Origin: Mangrovibacterium sp041596335
GTDB taxonomy: Bacteria; Bacteroidota; Bacteroidia; Bacteroidales; Prolixibacteraceae
DNA length: 64,000 bases
Assembly: GCF_041596335.1 (NCBI RefSeq)
Contig: NZ_JBFHIT010000022.1
Coordinates: forward strand, 1-64,000
Direction: 5' to 3'
Shown piece after piece: positions 27,957 to 37,469 of this stretch. Position 1 is the stretch's first letter. Every line of letters begins with the position of its first letter. A program made the translations under genes and the position numbers. The notes under the pieces are model-generated. The model made no database searches. It saw only the letters and a program-made list of their open reading frames with translations, and was not told the DNA's origin.

Positions 27957-29546
27957 TTAGTTTACTTCAATACCATATATCTCCACCAGATATTTTTGCA
28001 TTTCGCATAATTCCTCATCCGACAATGGTCGTTCGAAAATGAGGAAACGGGCTATTTCGCCATCAAATGATTCTGCTCCGGGATGGTTGGTCGCATCTCG
28101 TTCCTGACCAATTGCTAATTTTGATGGATTGGCATTTTTATTTACCGGAAACTTTTTTGTGGCGACCGGTGAGGTTGAATTGACAAATAGTTCGATATCT
28201 ACCGTATCTGTGCCAGCTCCCATTCTTCCCATTACCAAATAGTATGTTGCTGTTTTCAAAGGTTGAGGATTCAATACATGCGGGTTATTCTCGTTCCATA
28301 ATCCTTTTTCTAGCGCGTTTCTTGAGCCCATCCAAACCTGACTGCTATCACTCAATCCGGCCCAAAAGCCTTCGTATTGTCCCAGCTTATCAGTATTTGT
28401 ATTTCGCAGGTTGCCAAAAAACGAATTTACTCCGGGCTTGCCGGGCACCTGCTCGTAGGTCGACATAACGGCCAGCCAGGTATAGCCACTGCCTGTAATT
28501 AAATGGTCGAATGCATCTTCGTTGTGGTTCAGCAATTCCTGCCGGTGAAAGACCACCGAATTGTGTCCGTTCAATTTTGGTCCGTTCAATTGTAAACGCG
28601 GCCTTCCCGAACCTTTTTCTTTTCGACCTTCATCTTGCTTGACAAATAGTTTTGCCGCGCTATTTTCTACCTTATTTGTCCACGAAGCAATTTTATCTCC
28701 GTCTTCTAAATGAATGCCGTGGTCGGCATCCAAATCTACTAATATGCCTTTATTTACAGGAAGTTCGCTGCGCTCGCCGGTGCAGCCTGCAGCCCATAAA
28801 ATACCTTGTTCAAGCATCTTTTGGTAATCGGGATTGGCATAAATTTCATTGGTATGCCCCAGTGATGTGAAAAACGAACGGCCACCATCGTAGTGCTGAA
28901 CCCAGGTAAAAGGATGGTCGCCACCCATTTTTTGTTCCCCTTCGTACGAGTCTTCATCGACTGAGATCAGTACATGCACATTTTCTCGGGGATTGATGGA
29001 AAACCGATGCCATTCATCGGTAATCGTCCACACTTCAGGCAGGTGAGCGGTGCAGCAATGCGAACGGTCTTCAACAATAAGCTTGGCTTCCTGAACCTTG
29101 GGATGGTTGATTAAGCGCGTACCAATTAATCCTTCGTACCATTGTTGAAATGCCCCACCTTCTTCCCAAATGGCACCAGCACAATGAATTCCGACAAAGC
29201 CACCACCGTTTCGGATATATTGTTGCAAGGCCCGGTGCTGATCCGTATTCATAATTGGGCCTTTATTTCCACAATTGTTGTTGAATAGCACCACATCAAA
29301 AGTCAGTAGTTTGCCGGGTGAAAGAATTGTTGGATCATCACTTGAAACAATTTCCCAGGTATTCTTTTGTCCCAGTTCTTCGATCAAAGCAATGCCGTTT
29401 TTTTTAGAGTCATGCACAAAGCCATTGTCGCCATAAAAGTTCAGAACTTTTAGCTCCTGGGCATTCGCGAAAGCTGACAATATCACTCCCGAAAACAGAA
29501 CCAAACATCGGACTATATGTTGAGGCCATTTAATCACCATGATCAT
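27957..29546 (-). CDS. ThuA-like / LamG two-domain secreted protein
   Basis: A 529-residue protein with signal peptide ending at ANAQ (about 30). Residues 31-255 are a ThuA-like (trehalose-utilisation, glutamine-amidotransferase-fold) domain: VLNFYGDNGFVHDSK, GGGFVGIHCAGA, WTITDEWHRF and GRSFFTSLGHTNE. Residues about 265-527 are a LamG/concanavalin-type beta sandwich (HNSVVFHRQELLN, FDGEIARFLIFERPLSDEE). ThuA-type proteins may be isomerases or dehydrogenase partners of disaccharide metabolism, and the LamG part could bind glycan. It starts 12 bases after the GH95 stop. The reaction is unknown. Confidence 0.78.
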   Translation of the reverse strand: MIMVIKWPQHIVRCLVLFSGVILSAFANAQELKVLNFYGDNGFVHDSKKNGIALIEELGQKNTWEIVSSDDPTILSPGKLLTFDVVLFNNNCGNKGPIMNTDQHRALQQYIRNGGGFVGIHCAGAIWEEGGAFQQWYEGLIGTRLINHPKVQEAKLIVEDRSHCCTAHLPEVWTITDEWHRFSINPRENVHVLISVDEDSYEGEQKMGGDHPFTWVQHYDGGRSFFTSLGHTNEIYANPDYQKMLEQGILWAAGCTGERSELPVNKGILVDLDADHGIHLEDGDKIASWTNKVENSAAKLFVKQDEGRKEKGSGRPRLQLNGPKLNGHNSVVFHRQELLNHNEDAFDHLITGSGYTWLAVMSTYEQVPGKPGVNSFFGNLRNTNTDKLGQYEGFWAGLSDSSQVWMGSRNALEKGLWNENNPHVLNPQPLKTATYYLVMGRMGAGTDTVDIELFVNSTSPVATKKFPVNKNANPSKLAIGQERDATNHPGAESFDGEIARFLIFERPLSDEELCEMQKYLVEIYGIEVN

Positions 29547-29558
29547 TTTTATTTGTTT

Positions 29559-31871
29559 CTATTTCCAAACCATTGTTTCGCCTTTCTTTAAGGCAATCAC
29601 TTCGCTAAGACGTTCATTGGAATAGACTCTGAATTCGCCATCCCTGATCGCCCGGATAGTTGCCTGTTCCAGCGCTCCGTTTTTCCAGTCAATATCCACT
29701 TCAAAACCACCACGTGCCCTAAGTCCTTTAATGCTTCCATTTGGCCAGGCAGCCGGAAGTGCAGGCAGCAGGTTGATCTTCCCATCGTGACTTTGCATCA
29801 GCATTTCGGTAATGCCCGAAACCACTCCAAAATTTCCGTCAATCTGGAAAGGAGGGTGCACATCGAGCAGATTGGGCAAGGTTGATTTTTGCTGCAACGC
29901 GATGATGTTTTCATGCGCTTTTTCAGGCTCCAGCAAGCGTGCCCAAAAGTTGATAATCCAGGCACGACTCCAGCCGGTATGCCCACCGCCATTGGCCAGT
30001 CGATATTCGATGGTTTTTTTGGCAGCATCGAACAATTCCGGCGTGCTCTCTTTCGAGATTTGATTCGACGGGTGCAAGGCATACAAGTGCGAAATGTGCC
30101 GGTGCCCGGGAGATGGCTCCTCAAATTCTTCCATCCATTCCATTAAGCGGCCATCGCTACCGATCTGAAGCGGAGGAATGTTTTCGAGCTGGCTTTTCAG
30201 GGTGTCGCTGAACGCTTTGTCAATTCCCAGTATTTCAGCTGATGCGATACAATTGCGATACAATTCGAGAATGATGGCCCGATCCATGGTGCAACCATAG
30301 GATACGGTAGCGAATTCTTTTTGGGCAGTATTAAAATTGTTTTCGGGCGATACCGAAGGCGAAGTAACCAGCATGCCTGTTTTCGGGTCGATAATCATGA
30401 AATCGACAAAAAACTGCGCCGCTTCTTTCATAATTGGATAGGCCTGATCGGCCAGATATTTTTTGTCACCGGTATACTCGTAGTGCGTGAAAAGGTGTTG
30501 ACAACACCAGGCTGCTCCCATGGGCCACATACCATACCGGGCTTTTCCGAAAGCAGCCGTTGAAAGCCAGGCGTCGCTGGTGTGATGGGCTACAAAACCC
30601 CGGCATCCATAGGTTTCGCTGGCTGTGATCCGGCCCATTTCGCGCAGATCGCCAATGAACTTCAAAAAGGGTTCGTGGCATTCGGCCAGGTTGGTCATTT
30701 CGGCCAGCCAATAGTTCATCTGGATGTTAATGTTGATGTGGTAATCCGAGTTCCATGGCGGATTAAACCCATCGACCCAGATTCCTTGCAAATTGGCCGG
30801 CATGGTTCCCGGTCGCGAACTGCTGATGAGCAAATACCTGCCAAATTGATATTGCACCTGCGTAAGGTAATTATCAACAGTTCCTTTTTTTACCGTTTCA
30901 AGTCTTTTGTCGGTCGGCAAATCTTCGCCATCGCTTTCCGAAATCTGGAAATCCAGTCGTTTAAACAAGGAACGATAATCTGCCGTGTGCTCTTTGTACA
31001 ATGCGTTGTAGTTTTTGGCTAACGCGTTTTTCAAATTGTTCTCACACAGTTCCTTCGGATTCTCTCCCCGATAATCGCTGGCGGCCACAATGCGAAGAAT
31101 CAGTTCATCAGCATCGGCAATAACCAATTTTCCATCCACAACGTTCGTTGTTCCACCTTTGGTTTCAAAATGAATGGTTGAATAAAACTTAACGCCCACA
31201 CCATTTCCCACATGTTCGGAGATATGAATGCTGTTGTCAGTCAGCTCGATGTTCGTGTTTTCAGTACGTTCAATCCAGGCCGATAAGCTGATTGATTTCT
31301 TTCTGTCGGCCGAATATTTAATAACCATGGCTTTAGCCGGAAAGCTTGAAAAGAACTCCCTGTTGTAGGTGATGCCATCCTTCTCAAATTGAGTCGTTTG
31401 CACGGCAGTGTTTAAATTCAGTTCACGACGGAAGTTACTCACACTATCCATGCCTTGGCGTTCAACGAAGAAATTGGCCAACATCTGATTGGTCATGGTT
31501 CCTGAAGGTAAGCGTTCGGCCAGCAAATTTTCGGTCAGGTATTCTTCGGCTTCCATGTATTTCCCCTCGAAGATCATTTTTTGAATCGTTTTGAGTACTT
31601 CAGGCCCAGCTTTTTCATTGTCGCGGTCATCTGTTTTCTCGCCAGTCCAAATGGTTTCTTCGTTCAGGCAAATAATTTCTTTGGCCGGTGTTCCGTATAT
31701 CATGGCACCCAAACTACCGTTCCCCACGGGCAAACCTTCGTTCCAGTTCGCTGTGGGTTGTTCGAACCAGATTTTTAACGGCTGCTCGTTTATCGTCTCT
31801 TCAGAATTGGAGCAAGCCACCAATAACCCGATGACAAGTGAGAATCCTATTTTGTAAAAGATTGACTTCAT
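29559..31871 (-). CDS. GH95 alpha-L-fucosidase / alpha-L-galactosidase, lipoprotein
   Basis: A 770-residue protein with lipobox LLVAC (C20). N-terminal GLPVGNGSLGAMIYG and LNEETIWTGE are family marks. In the (alpha/alpha)6 barrel NINIQMNYW carries N382, EWMEEF E581 region precedes HRHISHLYALHPS, and QIDGNFG carries D678; these match the Asn/Glu/Asp set of inverting GH95 fucosidases. GH95 removes terminal alpha-1,2-L-fucose or the similar L-galactose, both found in sulfated algal glycans. It is normal length and complete. It is likely translated with the ThuA/LamG gene. Fucose against L-galactose cannot be settled by eye. Confidence 0.92.
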   Translation of the reverse strand: MKSIFYKIGFSLVIGLLVACSNSEETINEQPLKIWFEQPTANWNEGLPVGNGSLGAMIYGTPAKEIICLNEETIWTGEKTDDRDNEKAGPEVLKTIQKMIFEGKYMEAEEYLTENLLAERLPSGTMTNQMLANFFVERQGMDSVSNFRRELNLNTAVQTTQFEKDGITYNREFFSSFPAKAMVIKYSADRKKSISLSAWIERTENTNIELTDNSIHISEHVGNGVGVKFYSTIHFETKGGTTNVVDGKLVIADADELILRIVAASDYRGENPKELCENNLKNALAKNYNALYKEHTADYRSLFKRLDFQISESDGEDLPTDKRLETVKKGTVDNYLTQVQYQFGRYLLISSSRPGTMPANLQGIWVDGFNPPWNSDYHININIQMNYWLAEMTNLAECHEPFLKFIGDLREMGRITASETYGCRGFVAHHTSDAWLSTAAFGKARYGMWPMGAAWCCQHLFTHYEYTGDKKYLADQAYPIMKEAAQFFVDFMIIDPKTGMLVTSPSVSPENNFNTAQKEFATVSYGCTMDRAIILELYRNCIASAEILGIDKAFSDTLKSQLENIPPLQIGSDGRLMEWMEEFEEPSPGHRHISHLYALHPSNQISKESTPELFDAAKKTIEYRLANGGGHTGWSRAWIINFWARLLEPEKAHENIIALQQKSTLPNLLDVHPPFQIDGNFGVVSGITEMLMQSHDGKINLLPALPAAWPNGSIKGLRARGGFEVDIDWKNGALEQATIRAIRDGEFRVYSNERLSEVIALKKGETMVWK

Positions 31872-31908
31872 TTTTGATATTTGTTAGGTTTAATTAATCG
31901 TTGAATCA

Positions 31909-33333
31909 CTAATCTTCCAGATGCCCCTTGAAACCCACCGAGGCATCCAATACGTTGCCTTTGCATGGGGGAGTATGTGCTTCTTTTGCATAGAGCATCA
32001 TTTTTTCAAGAATTTCAGGATGTTGATCGGCCACATTTTTGAGCTCTACAATATCGTTGCTTAAATCATACAGCTCAAATGAGGCATTTTTTTGAGGTCG
32101 GATCGCTTTCCAGTTTCCCATGCGCACAGCAATACTTTTGGGGTCTTCCCAGTACAAATACTTGTGCTGTGCCGTTTGATTTTTACCAAGCAAGGTGGGC
32201 AAAATCGAAATGCCATCCGAGCTTGAGGGAGTTTTCACGCCAGCCAGTTCGGCCAGTGTTGGCATAATATCCGGAAAGTAACCCAAATGGTCAGAAACTG
32301 CACCTTGCTCTATTTTTTCGGGCCATCTGACCATGAAGGGAATCCGAAGCCCACCTTCGTGAAAATTACCTTTTCCGCCCCGAAAGCGTTTTCCGGTGTG
32401 TGGATCCAGATTGGGAGCGAAAAAACCGTGTGGATGTTGGCTGTTCTTAAAATAAGCTTGTCCGCCATTGTCACCGGATACAAACACGATTGTATTCTCA
32501 TCAATGTCAAGCTCCTTTAGCAACGCCATAATTTCGCCAATCTGCCGATCGACCATTTCTACCATGGCGGCATACATTTGCGCATCGTATTCGCCTTTTT
32601 GGTTTGTGGCATCCCACTGCTTATCCTTATATTTCTGCCAGGCTGGATCGTCATCGGGCATGGCCCAGTAACCATGAGGCGGAGTCCACGACAGGTAGGC
32701 AAAGAATGGGTGATCTTTGTTTTCGCGAATAAAGTCCAGTCCTTCAGCATGTATTAAGCCGTGAGAAAAAGTCTCGCCTGAGAGAAAATCGCCCGTGTTT
32801 CCTTTTAATGGAACTTTTTTACTGTTGTGAATCAGGTATTTGGGATAGTACGTATGTGCGTGAACCTGGTGGTAGTAGCCGTAAAATGTGTCAAAGCCAT
32901 GTTTCTCGGGCACCCCGGTTGTACCCACATCACCTAAACCCCATTTGCCAAAGCCACCGGTGGCATAACCCGCATCTTTCAGTATTTTTGCTATGGTGAT
33001 ATCGTTCGGACAAAGGGCCAATCCTCCACCATTCGATCTTACTGTGGTATGTCCCGTATGCTGACCGGTAAGGAGTGTGCTTCGAGTTGGAGCACAAACA
33101 TTTCCTCCTGCCAGAAACTGCGTAAATCGCATTCCTTCGGAGGCCAGCTTGTCGATATTTGGTGTCTGCAAAATGGGATGCCCCATTCCCGACGATTCAA
33201 AATAGCCCCATTCATCCATCATGATGTAGATGATGTTAGGCTTGTCGGCTGCAACCGCCTTTTTTGTAAAATTCGCCGTTATTGATAAGACTGCTAAAGC
33301 ACCAACGGCTATGGACAATTTTTTTTGTTTCAT
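31909..33333 (-). CDS. S1 sulfatase 9 (S1_16-like), GKWG variant
   Basis: A 474-residue secreted sulfatase with signal peptide ending at AVAA. IMMDEWGYFE takes the place of the usual ADDLGY start, CAPTR holds C80, and HTGHTTVRSN follows. GKWHLG is GKWGLG (G132), and GYYHQVHAHTYYP comes next. This combination recalls the S1_16 subfamily, but I cannot confirm it without a search. VSGDNGG supplies the second metal pair. It is first after the raffinose-synthase-type GH36 gene, with a gap of 70 bases. Confidence 0.88.
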   Translation of the reverse strand: MKQKKLSIAVGALAVLSITANFTKKAVAADKPNIIYIMMDEWGYFESSGMGHPILQTPNIDKLASEGMRFTQFLAGGNVCAPTRSTLLTGQHTGHTTVRSNGGGLALCPNDITIAKILKDAGYATGGFGKWGLGDVGTTGVPEKHGFDTFYGYYHQVHAHTYYPKYLIHNSKKVPLKGNTGDFLSGETFSHGLIHAEGLDFIRENKDHPFFAYLSWTPPHGYWAMPDDDPAWQKYKDKQWDATNQKGEYDAQMYAAMVEMVDRQIGEIMALLKELDIDENTIVFVSGDNGGQAYFKNSQHPHGFFAPNLDPHTGKRFRGGKGNFHEGGLRIPFMVRWPEKIEQGAVSDHLGYFPDIMPTLAELAGVKTPSSSDGISILPTLLGKNQTAQHKYLYWEDPKSIAVRMGNWKAIRPQKNASFELYDLSNDIVELKNVADQHPEILEKMMLYAKEAHTPPCKGNVLDASVGFKGHLED

Positions 33334-33403
33334 TGGCTAAAATTTATGAGGTAAAATCTCATTTATATATTGTTGTTGAAAATCAAGCGTTTTCAGGCAA
33401 AAG

Positions 33404-35491
33404 CTACCTGGTAGAAATGATATATTCTTTATGCTCTGTTGCTTGTTTTAATTCGCCGCGCCACAAACCATTTTCAAGTTGTGTAAACTCAAAATTGTCA
33501 GAAGCAGGAACTTTGCCATCAGACCAAATCATCAGGGGGCCATCTTCCATCATTTTTATTTTTAGCGTTTTCTCATCGGTTTCCAGCAGTTTGACTCCGG
33601 CCGCAGACAGATATTTATCCGGTCGCCCAATAACCGACCAACCAAACTGAATCGGGCTCAACAGAAATAAGCGCTCTTTTCTCGATTCCAGGTCAAAAGC
33701 ATATTCCTCCGTTAAAACAATTGCTGTTTCCGCATATTGATCATACAGCAAAACACCTTCCTCCGGAAGCTTCCACAGCCCTTCGTAAGGTTGCATCATT
33801 CCTCCGGCGAACGGGTAGTCGGATAAGCGGATCGCTGATTTTACCGGCTTTTCATCCTGATTTAAATTCACCGCCAGAATTGCTGCTGATTTGTTTTCAA
33901 GCGGGGCGATCATCCGAAAGGCTTTCCCTCCATAGAAGGGATCCTGCATCAAACTTTCGGGCAGTGGAACGCCCGGAGCCAGTGTTCCCAGGATTCGGCC
34001 ATCGTTGTATATCACCGGCTTCAATACGGTATCATCGATGTTGTTAGCTTCGTCCGACAAATAAACCGGACCGCCGGAAACTGCTCTGGCCACTGCCATT
34101 AATCGGGCTGATTCTTTGTGATTGGCGAAAAACATATCCTGATCGAGCCAATGCGTATGCCCCAGCCACAACGCATTGCAAAAATTTTGAACCAGGGTCA
34201 CATCCAAGCGGTAGGTGGTGGTTTTATAATCGACACTGCCACGAATTAACGCGCTGTACTTGTGATTAAACACGTTGAAATTCTGCATGGCAATGCAATT
34301 CAGTAACTGAAGATTTTGTTTGACACAATTTTCTTCCAGAGCAGCATTGTTGTAATGAACGCCCAGAATGGCATTTTCGGAACCGGTGTTGTAGCGGAAA
34401 TTATCCGATTGGAAATCGACTTTAATCAGGTCGAAACCATTGTCTTTCGTGTTGGCCGTCATTTCGTGGTAAAAGGCATTGGATGCTTCGGCTGAAATCT
34501 TGGGCATGTACCGTTCGCCCCGCATTTCAAGGTGATCCTGCAAATGCGACATGGTATGATAGGGCGAAATGCCACCCCAATAGCCGTTAAAATTGCGCCA
34601 GATCCCCATCCATTTTATCTTTTCATCTTTCTGACTGATGATGGGATCCCAGCCATTCGGGAATTTTTGGGGATCAACGCCAAACGACATCAACTGACTT
34701 TTCTTCGCATCCAAATAGCCATCATCGATTAATACCCAACGAAACGGAATCGCGCTCGACTTGATTCCTTTAATGGCATCCAGAATGATTTCTTCGCTGA
34801 TGTCTTTTTTGTAATGCTCCCACGAACACCAGCCCAGATATCGAAAAGCCTCGGGGTAGGTTTTATTTTCCCGCCAATTGATGTTCTCGTTGATCTCCTC
34901 CGTATTCATGGCAAGCTCCCAGGCCATCCGGGCTGCTTCATACGGATTTTCCGAACGGGCAAAGCTTATCAGCGGGACTGAAACATCTTCGGTTCTGGTG
35001 CCATAAGTGGCCATGGTTAGAAAAACGCTTTCGTCGCGAATGCTGAAGGTGTTGCCGATGTGGTTCGTAACCAAAGGCAGCAAAGCCAGGTATCGACCAT
35101 CGTCTTCCTGAAGCATCAAAAAAGCGCCCAGGTTCAGGGAGTTATCCATTCGGGGACTCTTCTGAACCATGGTGGGCAAGTCGGAAATCTGGCTGAACCA
35201 CAACGGTTCAACCCGGTTTCCGGCTGCCAGTTTTTCGGAAAAAGGCCGGTAATATACGCCGTTTTGAAACTTGGGCAACTGCAGTTTTATTTCGGCAATT
35301 ATTCCGTTGGAATCGGGGATTAGTTGCTGCTGCTTTAAACAAAATAGCCCTTTTGCTGCCGATTGTTCTACTCCAATAAACTCGGGAATACTCTCCAATT
35401 CTTGTATTTCATTGTTTGATTCACTTTTGCTACAGGCCATGAATGCTGTTAGCAAGAGCATCAAACAAATTTTGTTTCTTAGGTTATTCAT
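33404..35491 (-). CDS. Raffinose-synthase / Sip1-type GH36 lipoprotein
   Basis: A 695-residue protein with lipobox FMAC (C20). YLGWCSWEHYKKDIS and RWVLIDDGY are the marks of the raffinose synthase / seed-imbibition group of GH36. LIKVDFQS carries the nucleophile D359, and IRGSVDY carries the likely acid/base D421 in an R-x-x-x-D context. In bacteria such proteins usually act as alpha-galactosidases. It differs strongly from the other clan GH-D gene at 914, so the locus has two separate alpha-galactoside-type activities. It is followed by a sulfatase and preceded by GH97 after 37 bases. Confidence 0.83.
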   Translation of the reverse strand: MNNLRNKICLMLLLTAFMACSKSESNNEIQELESIPEFIGVEQSAAKGLFCLKQQQLIPDSNGIIAEIKLQLPKFQNGVYYRPFSEKLAAGNRVEPLWFSQISDLPTMVQKSPRMDNSLNLGAFLMLQEDDGRYLALLPLVTNHIGNTFSIRDESVFLTMATYGTRTEDVSVPLISFARSENPYEAARMAWELAMNTEEINENINWRENKTYPEAFRYLGWCSWEHYKKDISEEIILDAIKGIKSSAIPFRWVLIDDGYLDAKKSQLMSFGVDPQKFPNGWDPIISQKDEKIKWMGIWRNFNGYWGGISPYHTMSHLQDHLEMRGERYMPKISAEASNAFYHEMTANTKDNGFDLIKVDFQSDNFRYNTGSENAILGVHYNNAALEENCVKQNLQLLNCIAMQNFNVFNHKYSALIRGSVDYKTTTYRLDVTLVQNFCNALWLGHTHWLDQDMFFANHKESARLMAVARAVSGGPVYLSDEANNIDDTVLKPVIYNDGRILGTLAPGVPLPESLMQDPFYGGKAFRMIAPLENKSAAILAVNLNQDEKPVKSAIRLSDYPFAGGMMQPYEGLWKLPEEGVLLYDQYAETAIVLTEEYAFDLESRKERLFLLSPIQFGWSVIGRPDKYLSAAGVKLLETDEKTLKIKMMEDGPLMIWSDGKVPASDNFEFTQLENGLWRGELKQATEHKEYIISTR

Positions 35492-35528
35492 TGGTTTGTT
35501 TTTAGTTGCTTTTAGTCAGCAGCTATTT

Positions 35529-37448
35529 TTACTCGTTGGTTTTAGGCCTGATCCACATACAATGTCCACCGCCGGGTGCAAGAATTGCAGTAATCACATC
35601 ACCCTTTTTAGCCGATCCTTTCCGCACCTGATAGGCTTCGGGATTGGTTTTGCAGTTGGTTTCGTTGGTGTCTTCGTAATAGCTTACCTCGTACTCTTTT
35701 CCTTCTTCCAGAAAATCAAGATTAATGTCCAATGTTCCACCTTGCTGGTTGTAGACACTACCGATGAACCATTCCTGATTGTGACGGCGGGCAGTGGTAA
35801 TGTACTCGCCGATTTTCGAATTCAGTACGCGGCTTTCGTCCCATTTGCCAACAGGCATTTTTTGGATAAACTCGAACAAGTCGGCTTTGGCAGCATAAGC
35901 TTCCGGAGCATCAGGTATACAAACCAATCCGCTGAAAATAACCAGAGTCCGGGCAACTTCTGAAGTTACAGTCGATAAATAGGAATTCTTTACGCGTGGG
36001 CCTTTTTCCCGCAAACCGGCATTGATTCCGGTCAGGTCGAAATTTCCGTTGTTCATATCCAGCGGACCGGTAATCGCGTTAATTAAGGCCATTTTAATGA
36101 AGGTTTCAGGAGTAAAAGCTCTGCGCGAATCTTGCTGAGCATGGCAATATTCGCGGGTGATGGCATTGGGGTAGGTGCGCGAAATTCCGGTAAATGGTAC
36201 CGGGCCATCGTGAAAATCGATCAATAAATTACTTTGTGCACTTCGTTGAATAGCTTCGCGGGTAAAATCGACATTGCTTCCCATGAACCCATATTTGATG
36301 CCCTTCATTCCCAACGACTGGTAGTACGGGAAAAGCTCCTCGTCGCCATATTCGCCGTGTCGCCTGTCGTAATACAACATCAAATCAACCTCTTTTTCAG
36401 CGGCATAATCAATTACTTGCTGCAAATCCAGTTTGTCGGATAATTCGAAATGTCCTTTGGTAACATGTGTGTACCACGCGTCGTCAATCAGAAAATAGTC
36501 AATCTCCTTTTCGGCAGCAAAGTCGATAAAGCGCTTGTAGCTCTCGGTGTTTATGCCATACACAAAACCATCGGGAGCTGTGTAGCCGTGAACACGCCAG
36601 TCCCAAAGGGTTTTTCCGGGTTTAATCCAATCGGTATTTTCCAGCTTGCAGGGTGTAGCCAAATTAATGGCAACAGTATTAACAACCAGGTCGCCTGCGG
36701 TTTTCCCGACCAAAATTACCCGCCAGGGAGTGGTCAGTTTTTCATTACTTAACGCCACTTGACTGACCGATTCAATTTTTCCTTCCGGAAGATTAACCCC
36801 AAGCTTCATATCGTCGAAACCGGTGGCTGCATATAAATCGGACTCCAGCAAGGCAACGAAAGAACCATCGGGAATTTCGACAACCAGCGGAACATTTACT
36901 TTTCTTTGTTTGCCATCCGTGGGGTTTACCACATCGTTCAAGCCGTTCAGGTCAACAGGCCCCAAAGGTTCGCTTTCGCCCATGGGGGTGAAATAGTTGC
37001 TTCCCTCGGGCAATGCATATTCGCATTTAAAGGTTGCTTCAACGGGTTTTTCGCCCTCGTTGACAACGAAACGAAACGCGACACCCTCGTTATAAATTCG
37101 TGCCAATATTTTTCCACCAACCCCTTCACAATCAAAATCCAAGGTCAGTTCCTTAAACTGGTCGCGAATGCTACTGTGCTGTCCCCAAACCGGGTTCCAT
37201 GTCGTATCTTTTTCGGTCTCCGCGACAGCGGTAATCCTTATCGGCACATTGGCAAATAGTTCCAATTCGGAATTCCCGATCAGTTGGTTTCCCTCCCGGT
37301 TTAAACGGTAGTTCAGTTTGGCATCGATCAGTTCAATCTGAAGGGAAAGCTTACCGTCAGGTGAAGTCAGCTTGAAATTATCCAACGGTTTCGTGCAAGA
37401 TGAAAGGCAGGCGATTACTACGAACAACAATAGAAGTTTATGAAACAT
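35529..37448 (-). CDS. GH97 alpha-glucosidase / alpha-galactosidase, lipoprotein
   Basis: A 639-residue protein with lipobox LSSC (C18). The N-terminal beta-sandwich has SPDGKLSLQIEL and ARIYNEGVAFRF. The barrel has DYFLIDDAWY, GIKYGFMGSNVDF, LLIDFHDG, FTGISRTYPN and ITREY. In retaining GH97 enzymes the strand is usually KVDF with Asp as nucleophile. Here the aligned residue is G387, as in inverting SusB-type members, although D394 lies seven residues on. E433 in TREY matches the acid/base of retaining members. The mechanism is therefore uncertain. It should remove alpha-linked glucose or galactose. Confidence 0.87.
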   Translation of the reverse strand: MFHKLLLLFVVIACLSSCTKPLDNFKLTSPDGKLSLQIELIDAKLNYRLNREGNQLIGNSELELFANVPIRITAVAETEKDTTWNPVWGQHSSIRDQFKELTLDFDCEGVGGKILARIYNEGVAFRFVVNEGEKPVEATFKCEYALPEGSNYFTPMGESEPLGPVDLNGLNDVVNPTDGKQRKVNVPLVVEIPDGSFVALLESDLYAATGFDDMKLGVNLPEGKIESVSQVALSNEKLTTPWRVILVGKTAGDLVVNTVAINLATPCKLENTDWIKPGKTLWDWRVHGYTAPDGFVYGINTESYKRFIDFAAEKEIDYFLIDDAWYTHVTKGHFELSDKLDLQQVIDYAAEKEVDLMLYYDRRHGEYGDEELFPYYQSLGMKGIKYGFMGSNVDFTREAIQRSAQSNLLIDFHDGPVPFTGISRTYPNAITREYCHAQQDSRRAFTPETFIKMALINAITGPLDMNNGNFDLTGINAGLREKGPRVKNSYLSTVTSEVARTLVIFSGLVCIPDAPEAYAAKADLFEFIQKMPVGKWDESRVLNSKIGEYITTARRHNQEWFIGSVYNQQGGTLDINLDFLEEGKEYEVSYYEDTNETNCKTNPEAYQVRKGSAKKGDVITAILAPGGGHCMWIRPKTNE

Positions 37449-37469
37449 GATGGTTTTGTTTTACTGTTT

